Positions 53,400 to 64,000 of a stretch of DNA of 64,000 nucleotides are shown in pieces (position 1 is the first letter of the stretch; each line of letters starts with the position of its first letter). The position numbers and the translations under genes were made by a program. The DNA comes from Variovorax sp. 770b2 (GTDB taxonomy: Bacteria; Pseudomonadota; Gammaproteobacteria; Burkholderiales; Burkholderiaceae_C), in contig NZ_FOXJ01000001.1 of NCBI RefSeq assembly GCF_900115685.1, positions 434,001-498,000 on the forward strand, read 5' to 3'. The notes under the pieces were generated by a model. It made no database searches. It was not told the origin of the DNA and saw only the letters and a list, made by a program, of their open reading frames with translations.

Positions 53400-54472
53400 T
53401 CGACACCATTCATGGCTTCGGCCAGGGGCTGATCGCCGCAGGCTGGTGGACGGCCGTGGCATGGCCCGTGATCTGGACGCTGATCAAGATCATCGTGGTC
53501 GTGATCCCGTTGATGCTGGCCGTGGCCTACCTCACGCTGTGGGAACGCAAGGCCATCGGCTTTACGCAGATCCGCATCGGCCCCAACCGCATCGGACCGC
53601 TGGGCCTGCTCCAGCCGATCGCCGATGCGCTCAAGCTGATGACCAAGGAAATCATCCTTCCGACGGTCGCCAACAAGGGCCTGTTCCTGCTCGGCCCGGT
53701 CATGACCATCATGCCGGCGCTCGCCGCGTGGGCGGTGATTCCCTTCGGGCCCGATGTGGCGCTGGCCAACATCAACGCGGGCCTCTTGTTCGTGATGGCC
53801 ATCACCTCGCTTGAGGTGTACGGCGTGATCATTGCCGGCTGGGCGTCGAACTCGAAGTACGCGTTCCTCGGCGCGCTGCGCGCCTCGGCACAGATGGTGA
53901 GCTACGAAATCGCGATGGGCTTCTGCTTCGTCGTGGTGCTGATGGTCACGGGCAGCCTGAACATGAGCGAGATCGTCAACGTGCAGGGCAAGGGCATGTT
54001 CGCCAACATGGGTGTCGGCGTCCTGTCGTGGAACTGGCTGCCGCTGCTGCCGATCTTCGTCGTCTACTTCATCTCGGGGCTGGCAGAAACCAACCGCCAT
54101 CCGTTCGACGTGGTGGAAGGCGAATCGGAAATCGTTGCGGGCCACATGATCGAGTACTCGGGCATGAGCTTCGCGATGTTCTTCCTGGCCGAGTACGCCA
54201 ACATGTGGCTGGTCTCGATCCTGACCGTGGTGCTGTTCCTGGGCGGCTGGCTGCCACCGTTCGAGTTCCTGAGCTTCATTCCCGGCTGGATCTGGCTCGG
54301 TGCCAAGACCTTCTGCGTGGTCACCATGTTCCTGTGGGTGCGCTCGACGTTCCCGCGCTTCCGTTATGACCAGATCATGCGTCTGGGCTGGAAGATCTTC
54401 ATTCCCGTCACCCTCGTGTGGCTGGTCGTGGTCGGTGGCTGGATGCAGACGCCGTTCAACATCTGGAAATAA
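53396..54472 (+). CDS. nuoH: NADH-quinone oxidoreductase subunit H
   Basis: This 358-aa membrane subunit links the quinone site to the proton channels. The signatures [32 protein letters not shown] and [22 protein letters not shown] are present, with about eight helices. The conserved acidic residues of the E-channel can be seen in the latter motif. Confidence 0.97.
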   Translation: MIDTIHGFGQGLIAAGWWTAVAWPVIWTLIKIIVVVIPLMLAVAYLTLWERKAIGFTQIRIGPNRIGPLGLLQPIADALKLMTKEIILPTVANKGLFLLGPVMTIMPALAAWAVIPFGPDVALANINAGLLFVMAITSLEVYGVIIAGWASNSKYAFLGALRASAQMVSYEIAMGFCFVVVLMVTGSLNMSEIVNVQGKGMFANMGVGVLSWNWLPLLPIFVVYFISGLAETNRHPFDVVEGESEIVAGHMIEYSGMSFAMFFLAEYANMWLVSILTVVLFLGGWLPPFEFLSFIPGWIWLGAKTFCVVTMFLWVRSTFPRFRYDQIMRLGWKIFIPVTLVWLVVVGGWMQTPFNIWK

Positions 54473-54489
54473 CTGGAAGCGCCAACATC

Positions 54490-55011
54490 ATGTCTGCTGC
54501 GCACACCGCAACACCGTCCGCGCCGTTCTCGCTGAAGGACTTCCTTGGCAGCTTCATGCTGTTCGAGCTGTTCAAGGGCCTGGCGATCACGGGCAAGTAC
54601 GCCTTCGCCCGCAAGATCACGGTGCAGTTCCCCGAAGAGAAGACGCCGCTGTCGCCGCGTTTCCGCGGCCTGCACGCGCTGCGCCGCTATGAAAACGGCG
54701 AAGAGCGCTGCATTGCCTGCAAGCTCTGCGAAGCCGTTTGCCCGGCGCTGGCGATCACCATCGAGTCCGATGTGCGCGACGACGGCTCGCGCCGCACCAC
54801 GCGCTACGACATCGACCTGACCAAGTGCATCTTCTGCGGCTTCTGCGAAGAGAGCTGCCCGGTCGACTCGATCGTGGAGACCCATATCTTCGAATACCAC
54901 GGCGAAAAGCGCGGCGACCTGTACTTCACCAAGGACATGCTGCTGGCCGTGGGCGACCGCTACGAAAAAGAAATTGCAGCGAACAAGGCGGCCGACGCCA
55001 AGTACCGCTGA
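54490..55011 (+). CDS. nuoI: NADH-quinone oxidoreductase subunit I
   Basis: This 173-aa ferredoxin-like subunit has two [4Fe-4S] clusters, N6a and N6b: [12 protein letters not shown] and [12 protein letters not shown]. The N-terminal amphipathic helix ([20 protein letters not shown]) anchors it to the membrane arm. ATG at 54490 follows nuoH by 17 bases. Confidence 0.97.
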   Translation: MSAAHTATPSAPFSLKDFLGSFMLFELFKGLAITGKYAFARKITVQFPEEKTPLSPRFRGLHALRRYENGEERCIACKLCEAVCPALAITIESDVRDDGSRRTTRYDIDLTKCIFCGFCEESCPVDSIVETHIFEYHGEKRGDLYFTKDMLLAVGDRYEKEIAANKAADAKYR

Positions 55012-55048
55012 TCCGATCAGCCCGAAACCCGTACCAATTCGAATTCCA

Positions 55049-55708
55049 ATGGACGTCAAGACCGGTCTGTTCTATCTGTTTGCCGTGGTGCTGCTGTTTG
55101 CAGCCTTCCGCGTCATCACCGCCCGCAATCCCGTGTACGCCGCGCTGTACCTGGTGCTGGCCTTCTTCCAGGCCTCGGCCATCTGGTTGCTGTTGCGCGC
55201 CGAGTTCCTCGCGATCTCGCTCGTGCTGGTGTATGTCGGCGCCGTGATGGTGCTGTTCCTCTTCGTCGTGATGATGCTGGACATCAACGTGGACGGCTTG
55301 CGAGAGGGCTTCTGGAAGCACTTCCCGCTCGCGGCGGGTGTCGGCGCGCTGATCGCGCTCGAAATGGCCGCCGTGCTGATGGGCGGCTTCCGCCTGGGTG
55401 AAGCGCCGCGTGCCATGGCGACTACTTCCGCCAACACCTCGAACACGCTCGAACTGGGCAAGCTGCTCTATTCCGAATACCTGTATCCGCTGGAAATCGC
55501 CGCGGTCATCCTGCTCGTGGCCATCGTGGCCGCCATTGCACTGACGCTGCGCACCCGCAAGGACAGCAAGTACGTCAACCCCTCCGACCAGGTGCGCGTG
55601 AAGGCGCGCGACCGCGTGCGCATCGTGCAGATGCAGGTCACGCGTGCGGCCGAACCTGTGGTGGAAGCACCCCCGGCGGATGCGGCAGCAAAGGAAAACA
55701 AGGCATGA
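55049..55708 (+). CDS. nuoJ: NADH-quinone oxidoreductase subunit J
   Basis: This 219-aa membrane subunit has five helices and the conserved [22 protein letters not shown] segment with the helix-3 pi-bulge. A charged C-terminal tail of about 45 residues extends past the last helix. ATG at 55049 ([11 protein letters not shown]) is chosen over a longer overlapping frame. Its stop overlaps nuoK (ATGA). Confidence 0.95.
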   Translation: MDVKTGLFYLFAVVLLFAAFRVITARNPVYAALYLVLAFFQASAIWLLLRAEFLAISLVLVYVGAVMVLFLFVVMMLDINVDGLREGFWKHFPLAAGVGALIALEMAAVLMGGFRLGEAPRAMATTSANTSNTLELGKLLYSEYLYPLEIAAVILLVAIVAAIALTLRTRKDSKYVNPSDQVRVKARDRVRIVQMQVTRAAEPVVEAPPADAAAKENKA

Positions 55709-56013
55709 CGCTCACGCTCGGACACTTTCTCTCGCTCGGCGCGATGCTCTTCGCGCTGTCGGTGATCGGCATCTTCCTGAACCGCAAGAACCTGATCGTG
55801 CTGCTGATGGCCATCGAACTGATGCTGCTGGCGGTCAACATGAACTTCGTGGCGTTCTCGCACTACCTGGGCGACATGCACGGCCAGATCTTCGTGTTCT
55901 TCATCCTGACGGTGGCAGCGGCCGAGTCGGCCATCGGCCTGGCCTTGCTGGTGCTGCTGTTCCGCAACAAGTCGAACATCAACGTCGACGAACTCAACTC
56001 GCTCAAGGGTTGA
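55705..56013 (+). CDS. nuoK: NADH-quinone oxidoreductase subunit K
   Basis: This 102-aa antiporter-like small subunit has three helices, with the conserved Glu in [17 protein letters not shown] and a second Glu in [18 protein letters not shown]. The size is exactly as expected. Confidence 0.97.
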   Translation: MTLTLGHFLSLGAMLFALSVIGIFLNRKNLIVLLMAIELMLLAVNMNFVAFSHYLGDMHGQIFVFFILTVAAAESAIGLALLVLLFRNKSNINVDELNSLKG

Positions 56014-56020
56014 TAGCAAC

Positions 56021-58066
<2,046 letters not shown>

Positions 58067-58091
58067 GCCCGAACGCTGGAGAAAAAGAAAA

Positions 58092-59570
58092 ATGGGTTTG
58101 TTGAGCCTTGCCATCTGGGTGCCGATCGCATTCGGCGCCGTGCTGCTGGCGTTTGGCCGCGACGAGCATGCCAAGGGCGTGCGCTGGGTCGCGCTGGTCG
58201 GCGCCATCGTGAGCTTCCTGGTCACGGTGCCGCTGTTCACGCGCTTCCAGAACGGAACCGCCGCCATGCAGTTCGTCGAGAAGACGAGCTGGATCTCCCG
58301 CTTCAACGTCAATTACCACATCGGTCTTGACGGCCTGTCGCTGTGGATGGTGTTGCTGACCTCGTTCATCACGGTCGTGGTCGTGATCTCGGCCTGGGAA
58401 GTGATCACCGAGCGCGTGAACCAGTACATGGGCGCGTTCCTGATCCTGTCGGGTTTCATGATCGGCGTGTTTTCCGCGCTCGACGGCATCCTGTTCTACG
58501 TGTTCTTCGAAGCCACGCTGATCCCGATGTACCTGATCATCGGTATCTGGGGCGGCCCGAACAAGATCTACGCGGCGTTCAAGTTCTTCCTCTACACCTT
58601 GCTCGGCTCGCTGCTGATGCTGGTGGCGCTGATCTTCCTGTACAACAAGTCGGGCGGCAGCTTCGACATCCTGGCCTGGCACAAGCTGCCGCTGGGCTCG
58701 ACTGCGCAGACCTTCCTGTTCTTCGCCTTCTTCGCGGCCTTCGCCGTCAAGGTGCCGATGTGGCCGGTCCACACGTGGCTGCCTGACGTGCACGTCGAGG
58801 CGCCCACGGGCGGATCGGCCGTGCTGGCCGCGATCATGCTGAAGCTGGGCGCCTACGGTTTCCTGCGCTTCTCGATGCCCATCGCTCCCGATGCGTCGCA
58901 CGAATGGGCCTGGCTCATGATCGCGCTGTCGCTGATCGCGGTGATCTACGTGGGCCTGGTCGCGCTGGTGCAGCAGGACATGAAGAAGCTGGTGGCCTAC
59001 TCGTCGGTCGCCCACATGGGTTTCGTGACGCTGGGCTTCTTCATCTTCAACGAGCTCGGCGTGTCCGGCGGCATCGTGCAGATGATTGCGCACGGCTTCG
59101 TCTCGGGCGCCATGTTCCTGGGCATCGGCGTGCTGTACGACCGCGTGCACTCGCGCCAGATCGCCGACTACGGCGGCGTGGTCAACACCATGCCCAAGTT
59201 CGCCGCGTTTGCGCTGCTGTTCGCCATGGCCAATTGCGGCCTGCCGGGCACCGCCGGTTTCGTGGGCGAGTGGATGGTGATCCTGGGCGCCGTGAAGGCC
59301 AACTTCTGGATCGGCCTGGGGGCAGCCACCGCGCTGATCTTCGGCGCCGCCTACACCCTGTGGATGTACAAGCGCGTGTACCTCGGCCCGGTCGGCAACG
59401 ACCACGTCAAGGAGCTCACCGACATCAACGCCCGCGAGTTCCTGATGCTGTCGCTGCTGGCGATCGCCGTGTTGTGGATGGGCCTGTATCCGAAGCCCTT
59501 CACCGATGCGATGGACGCCTCGGTCGTTGAGCTTCTTCGCCATGTGGCAGTTTCGAAGCTGCCCTCATAA
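58092..59570 (+). CDS. nuoM: NADH-quinone oxidoreductase subunit M
   Basis: This 492-aa antiporter-like subunit has 14 helices. KVPMWPVHTWLPDVHVEAPTGGSAVLAAIMLKLGAYGFLRF and the LVAYSSVAHMGFV segment are diagnostic, as is a conserved Glu in the helix at FFEATLIPMYLIIG. The gap to nuoN is 110 bases, unlike the tight spacing elsewhere in the operon. Confidence 0.97.
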   Translation: MGLLSLAIWVPIAFGAVLLAFGRDEHAKGVRWVALVGAIVSFLVTVPLFTRFQNGTAAMQFVEKTSWISRFNVNYHIGLDGLSLWMVLLTSFITVVVVISAWEVITERVNQYMGAFLILSGFMIGVFSALDGILFYVFFEATLIPMYLIIGIWGGPNKIYAAFKFFLYTLLGSLLMLVALIFLYNKSGGSFDILAWHKLPLGSTAQTFLFFAFFAAFAVKVPMWPVHTWLPDVHVEAPTGGSAVLAAIMLKLGAYGFLRFSMPIAPDASHEWAWLMIALSLIAVIYVGLVALVQQDMKKLVAYSSVAHMGFVTLGFFIFNELGVSGGIVQMIAHGFVSGAMFLGIGVLYDRVHSRQIADYGGVVNTMPKFAAFALLFAMANCGLPGTAGFVGEWMVILGAVKANFWIGLGAATALIFGAAYTLWMYKRVYLGPVGNDHVKELTDINAREFLMLSLLAIAVLWMGLYPKPFTDAMDASVVELLRHVAVSKLPS

Positions 59571-59573
59571 CCA

Positions 59574-59660
59574 TGAGCCCCCACGTTTGCGGCTACGCCG
59601 CTGCTCTGCCCCCCAAGGGGGCTCGGACCGGCTTGGGGCGGCCCTGCGCCGTCCGGCCAC
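59574..59660. repeat. REP-like hairpin element between nuoM and nuoN
   Basis: This GC-rich insert has GCGGC-TAC-GCCGC (59589-59601) and GCCCCC-CAA-GGGGGC (59608-59622), then a CGGACCGG-type stretch. It looks like an intergenic repeat of this bacterial group. It contains no gene. It may only be spacer or may affect mRNA stability. Confidence 0.5.
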
Positions 59661-59680
59661 GCTGAAGACAAGAGAACGAG

Positions 59681-61168
59681 ATGATTGACAAACTCAGCTG
59701 GGTCACGATCTACCCCGAAATCGTGTTGCTGGTCATGGCCTGCATCATTGCGCTGGTCGACCTGTCGGACACGAGCCCGCGCCGCACCCGCACCTATGTG
59801 CTGACGCTGCTCACGCTGCTGGTGGTGGCCGTGCTCACCGGCATGGCCGCGCTCGACGGCAAGACCTCGTACGGCTTCGGCGGCATGGTCGTGAGCGACT
59901 CGATGGGCAACTGGCTCAAGTGCTTCTCCACCATCGCCTTGATGGTCACCCTGATCTACGGCCGCCCGTATGCGGCCGACCGCGAGATGCTGCGCGGCGG
60001 CGAACTGTTCACCGTGAGCATGTTCGCGCTGCTGGGCATGTTCGTCATGATCTCGGGCAGCAACTTCCTCCTGATCTACCTGGGCCTGGAATTGCTCACG
60101 CTCTCGAGCTACGCGCTCGTCGCGCTGCGCCGCGACAACGCGGTGGCCAGCGAAGCGGCCATGAAGTACTTCGTGCTCGGCGCGATGGCCAGCGGCTTCC
60201 TGCTGTACGGCCTGTCGATGATGTACGGCGCGACCGGCTCGCTCGACCTGAACGAAGTGTTCAAGGCGATCTCGACCGGCAAGGTCAATCACCAGGTGCT
60301 GGTGTTCGGGCTCGTGTTCATCGTGGCCGGCCTGGCATTCAAGGTGGGCGCGGCGCCTTTCCACATGTGGGTGCCCGACGTCTACCAGGGCGCGCCCACG
60401 GCCGTCACGCTCCTGATCGGCGCGGCGCCCGAGCTGGCTGCCTTCGGCATCATCATCCGCCTCCTGGTGGACGGCCTGCAGCCGCTCGCGATCGACTGGC
60501 AGCAGATGCTGGCCGTGCTGGCCATTGCGTCGCTGCTGATCGGCAACCTCGCCGCCATCGCACAGAGCAACCTCAAGCGGATGCTGGCGTACTCGACCAT
60601 CTCGCAGATGGGCTTCATGCTGCTGGGCATGGTCGCGGGCTCGGACCTGTCGGGCACGCAGAACGCACAGGCCGCCTACAGCGCCTCGATGTTCTACATC
60701 GTGACCTACGTGCTGACCACCCTGGCGAGCTTCGGCATCATCCTGCTCTTGGCGCGCGAAGGCTTCGAGAGCGAGGAGATCACCGATCTGGCCGGCCTCA
60801 ACCAGCGCAGCCCGCTGTACGCCGGCGTGATGGCCATCGCGATGTTCTCGCTGGCGGGTCTTCCTCCGCTGGTCGGCTTCTACGCGAAGCTGGCCGTGCT
60901 GCAGGCACTGATCGCCTCGGGCCAGGCCATCTACATCGGCCTGGCGGTGTTCGCCGTGATGATGTCGCTGGTCGGCGCCTTCTACTACCTGCGCGTGGTC
61001 AAGGTCATGTACTTCGACGCACCGGTCACGGCCACCACCGTGTCGGCTTCGTTCGACGTGCGCACCGTGCTCGCGATCAACGGCGCACTGATCCTGATTC
61101 TCGGCGTGCTGCCCGGCGGTCTGATGACGCTGTGCTACGACGCCATCGCGGCCACGCTGGCCCACTGA
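59681..61168 (+). CDS. nuoN: NADH-quinone oxidoreductase subunit N
   Basis: This 495-aa antiporter-like subunit is the last classical nuo gene. Diagnostic segments are [48 protein letters not shown] and [23 protein letters not shown]. About 14 helices. A DUF2818 gene starts 15 bases after its stop. Confidence 0.97.
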   Translation: MIDKLSWVTIYPEIVLLVMACIIALVDLSDTSPRRTRTYVLTLLTLLVVAVLTGMAALDGKTSYGFGGMVVSDSMGNWLKCFSTIALMVTLIYGRPYAADREMLRGGELFTVSMFALLGMFVMISGSNFLLIYLGLELLTLSSYALVALRRDNAVASEAAMKYFVLGAMASGFLLYGLSMMYGATGSLDLNEVFKAISTGKVNHQVLVFGLVFIVAGLAFKVGAAPFHMWVPDVYQGAPTAVTLLIGAAPELAAFGIIIRLLVDGLQPLAIDWQQMLAVLAIASLLIGNLAAIAQSNLKRMLAYSTISQMGFMLLGMVAGSDLSGTQNAQAAYSASMFYIVTYVLTTLASFGIILLLAREGFESEEITDLAGLNQRSPLYAGVMAIAMFSLAGLPPLVGFYAKLAVLQALIASGQAIYIGLAVFAVMMSLVGAFYYLRVVKVMYFDAPVTATTVSASFDVRTVLAINGALILILGVLPGGLMTLCYDAIAATLAH

Positions 61169-61183
61169 CGCGGCCGGCCCACG

Positions 61184-61489
61184 GTGTCGCAAACCGCGTC
61201 GGTCTGGGTCGTCCTGCTGGTGGCGCTGCTGGCCGCCAACCTGCCGTTCTTCAACGAGCGCCTGTTCGGTGCGGTGCCGCTGCCGGCGAGGCGCAAATCG
61301 CTCGCGATCCGCTTTGCCGAGCTGGTGGTGCTGTACTTCATTGCCGGTGGCATCGGGCTGCTGTTCGAACGCAGGGCGGGGCAGATTTCGCCCCAGGGCT
61401 GGGAGTTCTACGCGGTGACCGGCGCGCTCTTCATCGTGCTGGCCTTTCCAGGGTTCACCTGGCGCTACCTGATGAAGCACAGGCACTGA
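61184..61489 (+). CDS. DUF2818 family membrane protein
   Basis: This 101-aa protein has two or three hydrophobic helices (VWVVLLVALLAANLPFF, AELVVLYFIAGGIGLLF, YAVTGALFIVLAFPGF) and matches the DUF2818 family seen next to nuoN in betaproteobacteria. Function is unknown; an accessory or assembly role for complex I is suggested only by position. It uses a GTG start at 61184. Its stop overlaps the Nudix gene region closely (1-base gap). Confidence 0.85.
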   Translation: MSQTASVWVVLLVALLAANLPFFNERLFGAVPLPARRKSLAIRFAELVVLYFIAGGIGLLFERRAGQISPQGWEFYAVTGALFIVLAFPGFTWRYLMKHRH

Positions 61490-61490
61490 C

Positions 61491-62096
61491 ATGACACCTC
61501 CCATCGCCGATTCGCACCTGAAGGAAGAGCTCGTCAGCAGCGAGGAGCTCTTCAAGGGCAAGTTCCTGCAGGCCAAGCGCGACACCATCCGCCTGCCCGA
61601 TGGCCACAACGCCACGCGCGAATACGTGGTGCATCCCGGCGCGGTGGTGGTGATTCCGCTGCTCGACGATGGCCGCGTGGTGCTGGAGCGGCAGTACCGC
61701 TACCCGGTGGGCCATGTGATGGTCGAGTTTCCGGCCGGCAAGCTCGATCCGGGCGAAGACCCGCTGGTCTGCGGCCAGCGCGAGCTGCTCGAGGAAACCG
61801 GCTACACCGCACGCGAGTGGGCGCATGCCGGTGCGATGCACCTGGCCGTGGCGTACTCGACCGAGATCATCCACATCTACTTCGCGCGGGGCCTCTCGCT
61901 CGGCGAGCGGCAACTCGACCACGGCGAGTTCCTCGACGTGTTCACCGCCACGCCCGGGGAACTGGCGGGCTGGTGCGGCGACGGCACGGTGACCGACGCC
62001 AAGACGCTGACCTGCACCCTCTGGCTGCAGAACGTCCTTTCCGGCGCATGGGCACTCGACTGGAAAGCGGCAGCGTCGCAAGGCGGCGCGGGATAA
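61491..62096 (+). CDS. Nudix hydrolase, ADP-ribose pyrophosphatase type
   Basis: This 201-aa protein has the Nudix box GKLDPGEDPLVCGQRELLEETGY, preceded by QYRYPVGHVMVEFPAG, which is typical of ADP-sugar pyrophosphatases (NudF-like). It hydrolyses ADP-ribose or related compounds. It starts right after the DUF2818 stop, so it may be the tail of the nuo transcript. Recycling of NAD-derived products next to complex I genes makes sense but is inference. Confidence 0.85.
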   Translation: MTPPIADSHLKEELVSSEELFKGKFLQAKRDTIRLPDGHNATREYVVHPGAVVVIPLLDDGRVVLERQYRYPVGHVMVEFPAGKLDPGEDPLVCGQRELLEETGYTAREWAHAGAMHLAVAYSTEIIHIYFARGLSLGERQLDHGEFLDVFTATPGELAGWCGDGTVTDAKTLTCTLWLQNVLSGAWALDWKAAASQGGAG

Positions 62097-62103
62097 TCCG
62101 CGC

Positions 62104-62556
62104 ATGAAGGTCCTCGATCTCCGCTGCACGCATGCCCATGGCTTCGAGGGCTGGTTCGCGTCCAACGAGGCCTTCGAGACGCAGTTGGCAAGTGGGCTGG
62201 TCGAATGCCCGGTCTGCGGCGACACCGCCATCGTCAAGCTGCTGAGCGCGCCGCGCCTGAATCTTGGCAATGCCAAGGCGCCAGTAGAGGCAGCGCCCGC
62301 TGCACCCTCCCAGATGCCGGCACAACAACTCTCCCCTGAAGCCCGCTGGATGCGCGCCGTGCGCGAGGTCATTGCGAAGACCGAGGACGTCGGCGATCGT
62401 TTTGCCGAGGAAGCCCGCAAGATGCACTACGGCGAAGCCGAAGAGCGTGGCATTCGCGGGCAGGCGACACCCGAGCAGACCGAAGCGCTGCTCGACGAAG
62501 GCATTGCGGTGATGCCGCTGCCGATTCCCGCAGCGCTCAAAGAGACGCTGCAGTAA
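62104..62556 (+). CDS. DUF1178 family protein
   Basis: This 150-aa protein starts MKVLDLRCTHAHGFEGWFASNEAFETQLASGLVECPVCGD, matching DUF1178. The C, H and CPVCG residues form a zinc-ribbon-like N-terminus. The C-terminal part has DVGDRFAEEARKMHYGEAEERGIRGQAT, another family trait. Function is unknown. It is 7 bases after the Nudix gene and converges on the ABC exporter gene. Confidence 0.85.
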   Translation: MKVLDLRCTHAHGFEGWFASNEAFETQLASGLVECPVCGDTAIVKLLSAPRLNLGNAKAPVEAAPAAPSQMPAQQLSPEARWMRAVREVIAKTEDVGDRFAEEARKMHYGEAEERGIRGQATPEQTEALLDEGIAVMPLPIPAALKETLQ

Positions 62557-62568
62557 CCGCCCCGCGGC

Positions 62569-64000
62569 TCAGGCCGTGAACTGAAGCGCGGCCAGGCGGG
62601 CGTAGACCCCGCCTTGCGCCACCAGCGCCGCGTGCGTTCCCTGTTCGACGATGCCGCCGTGGTCCAGCACGATGATGCGGTCGGCCTTCTGCACGGTCGC
62701 CAGGCGGTGCGCAATGACCAGCGTCGTGCGGCCTTCCATGGCCGATTCGAGCGCGGCCTGCACCATGCGCTCGCTCTCTGCATCGAGCGCGCTGGTGGCC
62801 TCGTCCAGCAGCAGCAGCGGCGGGTTCTTGAGGATCGCGCGTGCAATCGCGATGCGCTGGCGCTGGCCGCCCGAGAGGCGCACGCCGCGCTCGCCGAGGA
62901 AGGTGTCGTAGCCCTCGGGCAATGCTGCAAGGAAGTCGTGCGCGAACGCGGCGCGGGCGGCCGCGTGCACCTCGTCCGCCGTGGCTTCGGGCCGGCCGTA
63001 GCGGATGTTCTCGAATGCGCTGGCCGAGAAGATCACCGCGTCCTGCGGCACGAGGCCGATGCGGGTGCGCAGGTCGGGCAGGGCGAGCGACGCCAGCGGC
63101 GCGCCGTCCAGCAGCAGCTGGCCCGACTGCGGGTCGTAGTAGCGCAGCAGCAACTGGAACACCGTGCTCTTGCCCGCGCCGCTGGAGCCGACCAGCGCCA
63201 CCGTCTCGCCGGGCGCGATGTCCAGGCTGAAGTCGCGCAGTGCCGGCGTACCGGGCCGCGATGGGTAGTGGAAGGTCACCGCGTCCAGCTTGATCGTGCT
63301 GCCCGCGGCCGGGATCGGCGTGACTGTCGGATTCGGCGGGGAGGTGATGACGGCCGGCGCGTGCAGCAACTCCATCAGCCGTTCGGTGGCCCCGGCTGCG
63401 CGCAGCAGATCGCCGTACACCTCGCCGAGCACGGCGGTCGCGCTCGCGAGGATGGCCACGTAGACCACGGTCTGGCCGAGGTGGCCGGCCGTGATGTCGC
63501 CCCGCAGCACGGCTTGCGTGCCTTGGTAGAGACCCCAGAGCAGCGCCGCCGAGGTCGCGATGATGATGAAGGCCACGAGCACCGAGCGCGCCTTGGTGCG
63601 GCGCACGGCGGTGCGGAAGGCGTTCTCGGTCGAGGCGTCGAAGCGGTCGGCCTCGCGCCCCTCGGCCGTGTAGCTTTGCACCACCGGAATCGCATTCAGC
63701 ACTTCGGCTGCGATGGCGCTCGAATCGGCCACGCGGTCCTGGCTGGCGCGCGAGAGCTTGCGCACCCGCCGGCCGAACCACATGCTCGGCAGCACCACCA
63801 GCACCAGGATGCCCAGCACCTGCACCATCACATAAGGATTGGTCCAGACCAGCACGGCCAGGGCGCCCACGCCCATCACCGCATTGCGCAGGCCCATGCT
63901 GAGGGACGAGCCCACGACCGTCTGCACCAGGGTCGTGTCGGCGGTCAGGCGCGAGAGCACTTCCCCCGTCTGCGTGGTCTCGAAGAAGGCCGGGCTCTGG
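62569..64000 (-). CDS. ABC transporter, MsbA-like permease/ATPase (truncated by window edge)
   Basis: This is the C-terminal 477 or so residues of an ABC exporter half-transporter; the 5' end lies beyond 64000. A transmembrane domain comes first (FFETTQTGEVLSRLTADTTLVQTVVGSSLS, the usual intracellular coupling region), then the ATPase: Walker A GSSGAGKST, signature LSGGQRQRIAIARAI, Walker B LLLLDEATSALD and His in IAHRLATV. It resembles MsbA/LmrA-type lipid or drug exporters; the substrate is not known. Confidence 0.9.
   Translation of the reverse strand, partial: QSPAFFETTQTGEVLSRLTADTTLVQTVVGSSLSMGLRNAVMGVGALAVLVWTNPYVMVQVLGILVLVVLPSMWFGRRVRKLSRASQDRVADSSAIAAEVLNAIPVVQSYTAEGREADRFDASTENAFRTAVRRTKARSVLVAFIIIATSAALLWGLYQGTQAVLRGDITAGHLGQTVVYVAILASATAVLGEVYGDLLRAAGATERLMELLHAPAVITSPPNPTVTPIPAAGSTIKLDAVTFHYPSRPGTPALRDFSLDIAPGETVALVGSSGAGKSTVFQLLLRYYDPQSGQLLLDGAPLASLALPDLRTRIGLVPQDAVIFSASAFENIRYGRPEATADEVHAAARAAFAHDFLAALPEGYDTFLGERGVRLSGGQRQRIAIARAILKNPPLLLLDEATSALDAESERMVQAALESAMEGRTTLVIAHRLATVQKADRIIVLDHGGIVEQGTHAALVAQGGVYARLAALQFTA

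Overview
The window is GC-rich and densely coded, with long shadow reading frames opposite most genes. Gene order, a 14-subunit nuo operon, an rpsO-pnp-tpiA-secG-tRNA-Leu-nuo block, a NasR-controlled nitrate operon and protein style all point to a betaproteobacterium of the Burkholderiales, most likely Comamonadaceae and Variovorax-like. That placement is an inference from content, not a database match. No transposase, phage integrase, rRNA or CRISPR array was seen.

Left end (1-4112): the edge of an extracellular contractile injection system (eCIS, tailocin-like). On the minus strand are a Pvc16/DUF4255 protein, an unrecognised 335-aa protein, the contractile sheath and an inner-tube protein, running off the left edge. 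A DUF4280 PAAR-like protein is divergent. Next (4205-8252) is a tight four-gene plus-strand operon: short-chain dehydrogenase, flavin-containing monooxygenase, bile-acid:sodium-symporter-family carrier and an NAD-dependent epimerase/3beta-HSD-like protein. Together they look like uptake plus oxidation of a hydrophobic acid. A LysR regulator and a divergent TauE/SafE exporter follow.

10012-22622 is mixed housekeeping and transport: Nudix hydrolase, YqeY, ribosomal protein S21 with a terminator, an HI0933-type flavoprotein, a papain-like lipoprotein coupled to a fatty-acid-hydroxylase-family membrane enzyme, a polyamine-type ABC importer (ATPase, binding protein, two permeases) with a large inverted repeat between the permeases, a solitary pilQ secretin, and a short TolC/NodT-like protein.

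22626-35072 is a complete assimilatory nitrate module on the minus strand: nasR, then nrtA-nrtB-ATPase-nirB-nirD-nasA-ybiB-cobA. Its control region can be read directly: an NtrC-like GCAC-N7-GTGC site, a sigma-54 -24/-12 promoter, then a leader with two A-x-x-G hexaloop hairpins, the second overlapping the 5' arm of an intrinsic terminator. This is the architecture expected for antitermination by the ANTAR protein NasR, encoded just upstream. The cluster also carries oddities: a duplicated relic of the nasA 5' end, and repeat-derived N-termini on CobA and NrtB.

35191-46518 holds tsaD, an alpha/beta hydrolase, a small heat-shock protein with a sigma-32-like promoter, an amino-acid-type binding protein, an aminotransferase, an EamA transporter, then rpsO, pnp, a quinone oxidoreductase, tpiA, secG and tRNA-Leu(GAG). 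46586-61489 is the respiratory complex I operon nuoA-N plus a DUF2818 gene. The nuoM-nuoN gap carries a repeat-like hairpin insert. The right end has an ADP-ribose-type Nudix hydrolase, a DUF1178 protein and a truncated MsbA-like ABC exporter on the minus strand.
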